Shown here one piece after another: positions 55,938 through 64,000 of a stretch of 64,000 nucleotides of DNA. The notes beneath the pieces were generated by a model. That model was given only the letters and a program-made list of their open reading frames with translations, had not been told where the DNA came from and did not search any database. This DNA is from Nephrocerus scutellatus (lineage: Eukaryota > Arthropoda > Insecta > Diptera > Pipunculidae): contig OX352765.1 in assembly GCA_947095585.1 (NCBI GenBank), positions 74,507,976 to 74,571,975 of the forward strand, read 5' to 3'. Position numbers and translations under genes: made by a program. The first letter of the stretch is position 1, and each line of letters starts with the position of its first letter.

Positions 55938-57192
55938 CATAGGGTGCCGTAAATGTTTTTATAAAAGGTTAGTGTTTTTCGATGCAAATCTCTATATCAG
56001 TCAAAAAGTTTAACATTTTTGGGGGTTATGTTTCTCAGAAGTAATCTGTCAGTTCGCATCGCAACATTGTTTTTTATTTACTTGAAAAATTTAATTCAGT
56101 GAAAAAATGGAATTATCGCGTGAACATTTTCGTCTGATGATTTTTTACGATTTTCGAAAGTGGCTAACTCAACAATTGTGCTTCGAATCAGTTCATTTAA
56201 ATTTTGGCGACGAAGCACCATCATTGGCTAGTGTTTATAATTGGTACAATGTATTTATACGCGAACGACTTTCACGCAAAGACGAGCCTCGTTAATGTTG
56301 TCCAAAAACACCTGTACCAGAAATCATCGATATTGTGAGAAAACTGATTGCAGAGGATCGTCATGTGACTTATCGGGAAATCGAGGCATGCTTAGGCATT
56401 AATAACACCAGCGTATTTACATTTAAAGGTGCGGAAGCTATTTGCACGTTGAGTTCTCATTTTTTGACAGACGCACAAAAAAAGCTTCGGGCCGATTGGT
56501 GCCGCCAAATGCTTGAAAAATTCGTTGAAGTTATACTTCCAAAATCGTATACAAGATCGTGAGAGGTGGCGAGTCATGGATATTTGTGTATGAGCCGGAA
56601 AGAAAAGCGCAATCGACTGTTTGGGTCTTCCAATTCAAAGAAAATTCAACAAGAGTTGTGCGAGCTCGAAACGTTGGAAGCAAATGGCCGTGTTTCTTCA
56701 TGAAAACCGGTTGTGGCTATTAAAAATTAACAGTCAATTCAGCTGGGTATACGACCATTTGTTTGGCGGAGGTTTTCAACAAAATGAGAGAAAACAACCG
56801 AAAACTGGGAATCATTTTGCATCAAGACAATGCGAGCTCACACACATCGCATCAAACAAGTGAGTATTTGAGCACATAAATGATCGAATTTATGGGTCAT
56901 CCGGACTACAGCCCCGACGTGGCACCCAATGACTTCTTTCTGTTCCCAACAATCAAAGATAAAATGCGTGGACAACGATTTTTATCGCCCGAAGAAGCGG
57001 TTGAAGCCTTTAAAAACCATGTTTTGGAGCTATCATCTTCGGACTGGAAAAAATGTTTCTATAAATGGTTTGAGCCTATACAGAAGTGTATAGATATATA
57101 TAGGCGAATATTTTTAAAAGCAAAAATGCAATTTTTGTTGAAAATTTTTAATTTTTTATTACTTTTTCTATAAACTTTTACTGCACCCCTCG
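55938..57192 (+). mobile_element. Mariner (DD34D) copy 2, full length ends
   Basis: A 1,255-bp element with terminal repeats CATAGGGTGCCGTAAATG and (complement) CGAGGGGTGCAGTAAAAG, flanked by TA (55936-55937, 57193-57194). Length is normal for mariner. Ends match the surviving end of copy 1 at 175. Confidence 0.92.
56107..57173 (+). pseudogene. Mariner (DD34D) transposase, broken
   Basis: Start MELSREHFRLMIFYDFRKWL at 56107. The paired helix-turn-helix head ends in a stop after RKDEPR, and the same frame continues PVPEIIDIVRKLIAEDRHVT, YREIEACLG. After a deletion: LSSHFLTDAQKKLRADWCRQ, MLEKFVE, a frameshift, GESWIFVYEPERKAQSTVWV (first catalytic Asp replaced, G before ES), a second break, an HQDN-type block in another frame (56820-56840), IEFMGHPDYSPDVAPNDFFL with the third Asp, and KNHVLELSSSDWKKCFYKWF. 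Catalytic residues are partly lost. Same family as copy 1. Confidence 0.9.
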
Positions 57193-57299
57193 TAATATTC
57201 GGCGCGGCAGATCGTTGTGGTCCAAGGTCTAGCTTCTCGCGACTATTTATGTTGTGCATTTATATCATTGCAAGTAAATGGGTTAAGGTATCTGCCATA

Positions 57300-59050
57300 C
57301 AAACTGAAAAAATAACTACAAAAAAAGTTAAAACCTAAAAAAACTCCAATTTGATTATTAAAAGCTTTTATTTAACTTGCTCTGTCCGTTTACTACATTT
57401 TGGTAGTCGATTTTCATCAACTTCCAGTTATTCAATTGAGTTAATGTTTTGCACAAACATTAGGTTCCCGTGACAATGCAAAGTTATCGTAAAAATAAAC
57501 TTTTCCCATGATGGGCTTGGCATTTAGAAGCTTCATAAATTCTACGGCCTAAAATATTGCAAGCCTTTTATGACATACTTCGCGTTATTCAATCGAATTT
57601 AAGTTTCGCACACATGTGCAATACTAATTACATTATAATTATTTGGTTCCATTGAGCTGGTCTTGTAATGGACTCTGCAGTTATTTGGGTTTACCTGTTT
57701 CTTAGCTGCTAATCTTGCTATTTGATTTTCATCAACTTCCCTATGTCCAATTGAAATTTTGCACAAACATGTAGTCGAGGTGACAATGCAATGTTATGGT
57801 ACAAATAATCTGTTCCAACCATGGACTTGGAATGTAAAAGCTATGCAAATTTTGTGGTCTAAAATTTTGCATGCCTATTTTAATGCACTTACGTCATTCA
57901 ATTGAATTGGAATTTCTCACAGATGTACAGTCCTGATAACAATAATAATAATAATATTTGGCGCGACAGACCATTGCGGTCCAAGGCCTAACTTCTCGCG
58001 ACCATTTGTGCTGCACATGTTAATTTTTGGACACAAATGGAAGGGACCTACAATTTAAGGCAGGATCCGAACGACGAATTGAGAAGCTTTCCGTGACAAG
58101 GTATTAATTACTCTCGGAACGTTTGTCACCCATTCGCGAGAGGTGGGACACTGTGAAAAATACTTTTTTGGTGTTGCTGGGATTCGAACCTGAACCTCCT
58201 GCGCAGCAGCCATGTGCATTACCACTGAGCCACGGCGCCCACACCTGATAACAATACAATGCTATAATTCCACTGAGTTGGTCAAATGATGAGTTCAGAC
58301 GATACATTAATTTACAAGTTTGTTTGAAAGGAACATACGTTTGTTATCTATCAACTTTCCGCTGCCCAATTTTGGTAATCCTTGTATCAGCAAGGTTATG
58401 CTACCAATGAGCTGTTTCGAATGATGGGCTTGGAATGTATGGAATGGCTATCTCAAATTTTGCAAGCCTATTTTGACACACTTGTCGTTATCCAATCGAA
58501 TTGAAATTTTGCACACATGTGTAGCAATGATTACATTACCGTGTCCTTTCCCCCCTGAACTGGTCCGATTATAGATTTTGACGGTACAAGCAATTCTTTG
58601 ATTTCACCTGTTTGGTTGCTGCAAACCCTTTAACTCGATTTTTGTCGTCTTTAATTGAATTTTACATAAACATGTAGTCCCTATGATAATGGTGTCGGTA
58701 TGTTATTGTACCAATAAAATGTTCCGATAATGGATAATGTGATGTAGGAGATTCATAAATTTGCCTGTGTCAAATTTGCAAGTCTTTTTGATTCAAACGA
58801 TTGAAATTTTACACAGGTGTGCAGTGACGATGACAACTCAATGCTATGGTTTGATGATGTACTATGTAGATAAAAGAATTTATTTGTTTAATGTTTCTCT
58901 CAGGTTGATTTTGATGAAATATCCTTTATGCAATTAAGATGAAATTTTATAGCTCTGAGAACAATATAAGTTATGGTACCAGCAAGCAGGACCGATGATG
59001 CACCAGCAAAGCCGCATAAATTAATGTGTTTTATTGGTAACTAGATAAAG
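57300..59050 (+). repeat. Tandem array, about five units of 271-315 bp
   Basis: Units begin at about 57409, 57724, 58340, 58636 and 58907 with GATTTTCATCAACTTCC or variants. Each has CAATTGAATTTTGCACA.ACATGTAG, GTGACAATGCAATGTTATGG, ATGGGCTTGGAATGTA.AAG, a TTGCAAGCCTATTTTGACAC block and a second, similar ATCGAATTGAAATTTTGCAC ACATGTG half. After subtracting the SINE insertion the spacing is 315, 304, 296 and 271. The core GAAATTTTGCACACATGTGT also occurs in TR-elements, which implies distant kinship. No coding capacity. Confidence 0.78.
57945..58243 (-). mobile_element. tRNA-derived SINE, copy 1, complete with target duplication
   Basis: A 299-bp SINE on the minus strand. 5' part: GGCGCCGTGGCTCAGTGG (box A TGGCTCAGTGG) and GTTCAGGTTCGAATCCCAG (box B GGTTCGAATCC), the RNA polymerase III promoter. 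Then a body of about 200 bp and a 3' ATT-type repeat tail. It is flanked by a perfect 13-bp duplication CCTGATAACAATA (57932-57944 and 58244-58256). Its target is the tandem array. The tRNA of origin is unclear. Confidence 0.93.
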
Positions 59051-59420
59051 CTGCCGCCAATACGAGGAAATCAAATCTTTGACCTGCCGGACAAACTAGT
59101 ACTAGCGAAGCATCTTTGGCGTCAATTTTTATTTATTTTTTTTTGAGTTAACTGAAATTCTGAGACAGCATAATAGCACTTTATTTAAAGGCATCTTAAA
59201 TGTTCTTAGGATAGGTGAGCTACGTTTAAGATATTTTGCTTTTCTTCTAACTAAAGTAAGCAAAGAATTTTCAATTGAAAACGCTCTGCAAATTAACCCA
59301 ACATGTTTCATGTTTCGGTCTAACATAGACTCAATAAGATGTCTGGTGAACAGTGCCATTGGATATATAACTGAAATAATATGGCACTGCATGTTAGAAT
59401 AGAATGAGGTTGTAGTCATG
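59051..59420. other. Unassigned sequence
   Basis: A minus-strand frame of 96 codons (59129-59419) has no recognised domain. It ends at the LINE-A tail. Confidence 0.3.
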
Positions 59421-59945
59421 TCATCAACATCATCATATTTGGGTCTACAGCCGGCGACCGGTCCTGGTCTCCCGCAAAAAGTCTCTCCACCGGTCCCGAT
59501 TTCTAGCCGATGTCATCCAGTTTGGCATCCCTCAACTCTGGGCGTCCTGGTCTACGCCATCTTTCCAGCGTAGGCTTGGTCGGCCTAGCTGTAGTGTTCC
59601 ATAAATCCTACCGCAAAGGATTTTCCGATCAGGATCCTCTTCGCTCGTGCGAACTAGGTGTCCTGTTCACCGGAGCCTACCGAGCTTAATTCTCGACATC
59701 GCGGTTACGATCTTAGATCTCATCATTATAGAGTCACCGAAATCAAAGAAGAGTAGAGTCTCTCGAACGAGGCTAAGAGGTCAGAGTGCTATTTGCTAAG
59801 CACACAAGTCTCTGAGGTTCCTGGATTTGGAGAGTCTTGACAGACTATAGTAGGCTTTGTTGGTTTTTGGTGCGCGTATTTCTGTCAGTATTTGAGTGGA
59901 CTTATAGAGAATTGTTCCTTACGTCAGAGTCTCGGATCACTATGA
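59420..59945 (-). pseudogene. LINE-A 3' fragment with internal deletions
   Basis: Antisense LINE-A from its tail (plus-strand CATCATCATATTTGGGTCTA) through GAGCCTACCGAGCTTAATTC, AGAGTCACCGAAATCAAAG and GACAGACTATAGTAGGCTTT to ATAGAGAATTGTTCC, equivalents of 33715-34560 with two or three deletions. Coding sense is mostly lost. Confidence 0.8.
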
Positions 59946-62900
59946 CCCAAAAAGGAGAAGAATCTCATTCTTGAACAAGAAAGTACTATCTTATAGTTTC
60001 CGAACAAAACGTTCCTCACTGCAGCTGAAGTCTTGGATGAAGGCCAAATCAAAACCAAGACAAGATTCCTGCCACAAATATTAAATAAATCAACTTAATC
60101 GATCATTCTCTAGAAGACAAGTATATCCACTTGTCTACCAACAACTTGTCTAACAACATCATCGTATCCAACCACAAACAGCAAAGGTAAAAAATCTGCA
60201 ATTTTTTTCTTTACTTTCGAACAAAAAAAAAAGATTCATTGTCAATGTCAAGCACAGGTTTTGGATTTTTCTCTCTCTCTCTCTTGATTTGTTTGCCTTT
60301 TTTTATTCTTTGCTTTAAGATGTTAGATATGGAGGTACCTGATGATCAGCCGAAAGGCGGATGGACGAATACCACGCGGAACCTAACGAACAGAAAAAAT
60401 GGTTTTTTGCTCAAAGTGGAGTCGGGCCAATAAAGCAAGTCACGCATGTCAGAGATGATGTACGATGAGTAGCCACAATGGATTTGTCATTCGCCCACAC
60501 ATCGGTGGACTGGATTTTCGCTTAATTGTCCGCAAATTACAAATTCATGAACAAAGAAGAAAAGTTGCTATTACGAAGTGCACTCGCAGCTTATGGAAGT
60601 TTGCGTGTTTGTTCAGTAGTTACAACTGGGTCTAATGATTTTTTACGACCACTCCATCACTGAGCGGTCGCTAGCCGTTTACCAAGCAATTAATTTTCGG
60701 TACTCGACCACAAATTTCAGTTCTGTGACCTGACGTGCAAAGCAGAAAAGAAATGGCAACGTGCGCGATAAATTTCCTATTTAATGACGATGCAGGTCAG
60801 GTACACCGTACACTACACTGCATGAGAGTGATCCTGTCGTAAACACAAACAGCAGGTACCTACTACCTGCCTAGGATAGGTTGGTAGCGCACTGTCGGTG
60901 CCGCCGGATAGCTATCTCTTCTACAAAATGGATCGCTGGTGTGTGTCGAATTCATAGATAGCACTCATGTATCTCGATCGATCGTAGCATGACATCGCAG
61001 CTAAACTCGGACGCTTAAACGTTTTATTGTACACCAGGGCAGCGGTCCCCGGCCACTAAAGCAATTATGCATCCATTAAGTATTGATCACCTTCATTATT
61101 GCACCGCCGCTGTGTGTTGCAGCAGTTTTTGTTTCGTCGCGACGGTATCCAGTCGCCGGTCGTTGTGCCACATTATACAACTTCTCGGACACTCACACTT
61201 CGACGTACAAGTACCTAAGGTACGTAAGAAAAGCTGTTGAGTTTGTTGCTGCTGATCACTTCTTTTTGGGACTTGGGGTGCGTGGTATAAGCTGCATCAC
61301 GTATCCGCCTGTCCGGACGATCGGTCGTTATTGTAAACCAAAATGTAAATCTGTGAACACACACACACACACACCTTTAAAACTCAGTGATTTCTCCAGA
61401 TGTTTGCCGTAAACACCGCATAAATGCCTTAAACGTGCATTTTAAGGAAACCTGTGCGAGTCCATGAACAAAGTCGTTGATCGCACGATTTTAAGATTAC
61501 ACAAAAAGTGCAGTTGAGCTATTGTGGGCAGAAGTTGACTATGGAGCAAGTCCGATGCTCGTACTTTGCAGCTCAGCCATTTCAACCGCGTTGACAGGTA
61601 AATTTTTTGTCAGATGTCAGAAAAGAGTTCGGATCGAAAGTTTTGTGTTAGATTTTTCGATACTGGCTAGCAATTTCAACTATTGGAAGACATTACGGTT
61701 CATTTCTTTGGGAATTCAGCTATAATAATTTGGAAATATAGGTCGTGATACTCTTGCGCATTTTTATGATTTTTTTTTATAAACATAGATTCTTAGGTGA
61801 AGTGCCCGAGAATTGGCGGGGGGGGGGGGTACAGACCAACGATTCTGATATAATAATATCTGGGGTAATATACTCTTGTCGTCTAGTGCCTAGCCTCTTA
61901 AAAGTGCAAAGCAAACAAAAATTTAACACTGGATCAGAACCACACTATCGCACTGCAAAACAGTTCAAAAGAACCACTTAGTCGTGTTTCGCATACACAG
62001 GTAATACATCAGCTTTATCTGGAACAGCTAGAGATATAGGAATCGAAAGAGTCGACAACGCAATACAGCAAAGTACAGTGGAGAACTGGATGCTACATAG
62101 TTTTAGTGATAATTACTGATAAGCTACGAGCCACTCTGACAGGAGATAACCTTGTAATATAATCACGGCATCATCTTTCCTTTCACATTTGCATTATACG
62201 ATATTTGCTTTCAATCGCAAAGAATAAAGGACCTAACACACGCAACCAAGTGTCTCAAAATTTAAAAGTCAAGTAAGTTGAGTTGGCCGGATGATCAGAC
62301 AAGACGTAAACATTGATGAAACAGGATTTAAGGTTCTACCTTTAAGGTCACTGTAATTCAAAGACATCAAGTCGAGATATTCGAGAGTTCTTTATTTTGA
62401 AAGCATATTTTCTGCTGACGATAGTGAACTGGATGTAACCAAATTGCTGATTGGAAAAGCTAAGATAAATAATGAACGGAATACTGCTTTGAGTAGAAAA
62501 CCAGTCACGATGGCGAGTAAGTACGGTGATCGAACTATGCACCACCAAGGGTAACAAGAAGTGAAGAAGATTTTACTCTTCGCGCTTCAATGATCGTCAG
62601 TTTAGTCTTAAGGTCAGGAGGAATGATCCACTAAATGCTGTGTTTAATTATCCAATGCACAATTATTCGAAATTCGTAAAAGCCTGCTCATGGACATCTT
62701 TCGTTACCCCGTCTACAAAGACGACATTTAAGGAAGCACACTTTTTGAGAATAATTGAAACAAAAAAAATCGATATTAAGTACCTCTTTAGATTCATTGA
62801 GATTTTACCATCCGCAATTGTTTCTGTTGACCAATGTCAATGAAGCTTACTTAGTCAGTCCACCAGAAGTTAGGCACCTATAGGCTTTGAAGGATCAATA

Positions 62901-63000
62901 ACAAAAACTTGCGTGTGCTCTGTTCCAACTATCAGACGACTTGATCTTAAGAATACGTATTACCTACTGGCAAGCGCGTTCCGCACGCGCGTTCCGTAGA
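59946..63000. other. Unassigned DNA, possibly intron or intergenic
   Basis: No mobile element or exon recognised. (AC)n at 61358-61374 and a G9-10 run near 61820. A run of overlapping short frames on the plus strand is without domain support. Confidence 0.4.
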
Positions 63001-63285
63001 AGTAAAGTTTCTACGGCAATATGAAGGGAGTGGGAAAACACTATACACTGATCGCAGACCATCTGTGTGGTCTACAAAAACAAGCTCCATTCGCTGGGTT
63101 CTACATATACTTAACTAACAATACCGTGATCAAGGTTTTTCAACACTTTACCAACCGTGGTGCTTTCAACACCTATCGTGACAACCCCCTAGGGCCTCAT
63201 CTATTCAAAACCAATACACAAAGTTGTGTTTGTGTGTTTGTTTTTGTAGTTATGGGTAGTCTCAGAGTGGATCTTAGCAACATGC

Positions 63286-64000
63286 GTCGCAATTTATGTC
63301 CGTCGTAATGTTGCGCTTCAGCTTATGCCTCAATTCAGCCAATGTTCAAATCCGGAATTTATTTTGAAAGGCTCAAAGTGAAGTTACAAGTGGGTAACAT
63401 ACACTACTGCTTCTTATATAGAAGCCCAAATTAAAACTATGTGTCAACTCGTAACGAATTTGATGCAAGTATTGTCACATTAGATGATAACACCGAAATG
63501 GTTGTTGCGGGCAATTTCTATGTACACAATTCAGGGTGGCTTCACCATTCTGGCCAGACAACAAGGAAGGAAGGAAGGAAGGTGTTTTGAGAAATGCGCT
63601 GAGTTCAATCTCCCTACTCAGCTTATAAATGAGCCTAAAAGAATACCTGACATTGCAAATCATTCCGAGAACAACATTGGCTTGTTCATTACCTCTCGCC
63701 CTGATAATTACTCCGTCAATGTATTATTGCCTCTGGGCTCGTCAGACCATTGTGTTGCGTTAGATAGAGAAAAAACTCCCAAAAAAATAGTATGGCAATA
63801 CGAGAAATCCAATTGGAACAGCTTTTACAACTTCCTCGGAAGCATGAACTGGTCGCTGTTAGTTCGCGATACCAACGTGGATGCCGCCGCTGATGCATCA
63901 ATCACAAACATCATCCTTATTGGTATGAGAGACTTTCTCCCCTCCAGGAATAAGGAGGATGGATGGTATGACTCGAAATGTAAAGAGGCTTCTAGGAATA
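63286..64000 (+). pseudogene. LINE apurinic-type endonuclease, truncated by the window end
   Basis: Plus-strand endonuclease (APE) domain of a non-LTR element. Frame 1 (63286): VAIYVRRNVALQLMPQFSQC, EFILKGSK, stop. Frame 2: KLQVGNIHYCFLYRSPN, a stop, EFDASIVTLDDNTEMVVAGN, FYVHNSGWLHHSGQTT (normally GDFN; here GNFY). An (AAGG)5 expansion shifts the frame at 63563-63582. Frame 3, open to the window end: CFEKCAEFNLPTQLINEPKR, IPDIANHSENNIGLFITSRP, LPLGSSDHCVALDREK (the conserved SDH is intact), NWNSFYNFLGSMNWSLLVRD, TNIILIGMRDFLPSRN. The order and the RIPD..N plus LG.SDH signature indicate a CR1/Jockey-like element. RT lies beyond the window. Confidence 0.88.

Larger units (their letters stand above)
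55926..57265 (-). mobile_element. SINE copy 3, 3' end only, split by mariner copy 2
   Basis: Tail AATAATAATACA (about 55926-55937) and body GGCGCGGCAGATCGTTGTGG...CTTCTCGCGACTATTTATG (57195-57265) are the two halves of one antisense SINE 3' end, interrupted by the mariner at TA. In copy 1 the tail and body (AATAATATTTGGCGCGACAG) are adjacent, which confirms the join. 5' part missing. Confidence 0.8.

Noticed and set aside
57932..58256. tRNA gene
   Set aside because: Boxes A and B are present, but no acceptor stem closes; the sequence continues into a SINE body with a target duplication.
61083..61412. 109-codon plus-strand frame
   Set aside because: Contains a (AC)n-derived HTHTHT run and no recognisable domain.

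Overview
The window looks like an AT-rich, intergenic or intronic stretch of an insect genome, most likely a higher fly. The main reasons are insect-type DD41D (rosa-like) and DD34D mariner transposases, several non-LTR retrotransposon families, a tRNA-derived SINE, and one candidate fly-style TATA plus TCAGTG core promoter. DD41D rosa elements were first described from tephritid fruit flies, so a tephritid-like host is plausible, but I cannot prove the species. I found no convincing host protein-coding exon. Nearly every recognisable reading frame belongs to a transposable element, and almost all are broken.

Layout. 0.2-1.7 kb: mariner remnant and a Jockey-type reverse transcriptase (RT) remnant. 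2.2-4.4 kb: old tandem repeats. 6.9-10 kb: a cluster of antisense LINE pieces (LINE-A, LINE-B and a CR1/Jockey-type RT) beside a 66-nt imperfect hairpin. 12.5-17.7 kb: a mariner-like MITE, convergent LINE-A and LINE-B, an internally deleted DD41D element and another LINE-A. 18.8-19.8, 23.7-24.2, 26.5-27.6, 28.2-29.4 and 33.3-33.5 kb: copies of an unusual non-autonomous element (here TR-element) with an internal array of about 115-bp units. 22.3-24.7 kb: a three-level nest, TR-element inside a mariner-like MITE inside a LINE-A endonuclease gene. 29.9-30.5 kb: the C-terminal helicase remnant of a Helitron. 35.6-36.6 kb: a strand-biased, G-poor degenerate 11-bp satellite. 39.2-39.9 kb: two DD41D-derived MITEs head to head, giving a near-perfect 300-bp-arm inverted repeat. 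47.6-53.5 kb: three further DD41D elements, one nested in LINE-B. 55.7-58.3 kb: a mariner nested in a SINE tail, next to a 300-bp tandem array that carries another SINE with a perfect 13-bp target duplication. 63.3-64 kb: the endonuclease region of a LINE that runs off the window.

The stretches between (4.4-6.9, 10-12.5, 19.8-22.3, 24.7-26.5, 30.5-32.6, 36.6-38.7, 42.7-47.5, 53.5-55.7 and 59.9-63 kb) hold low-complexity, microsatellite-bearing sequence of the kind seen in fly introns and intergenic DNA. LINE-A is the most frequent retrotransposon (nine pieces). Several share one 3' end with an ATG-type repeat tail, as expected for 5'-truncated RTE-like elements. The four DD41D elements have four different terminal inverted repeats, so they represent separate lineages rather than one recent burst. 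All family names come from motif recognition without database searches.
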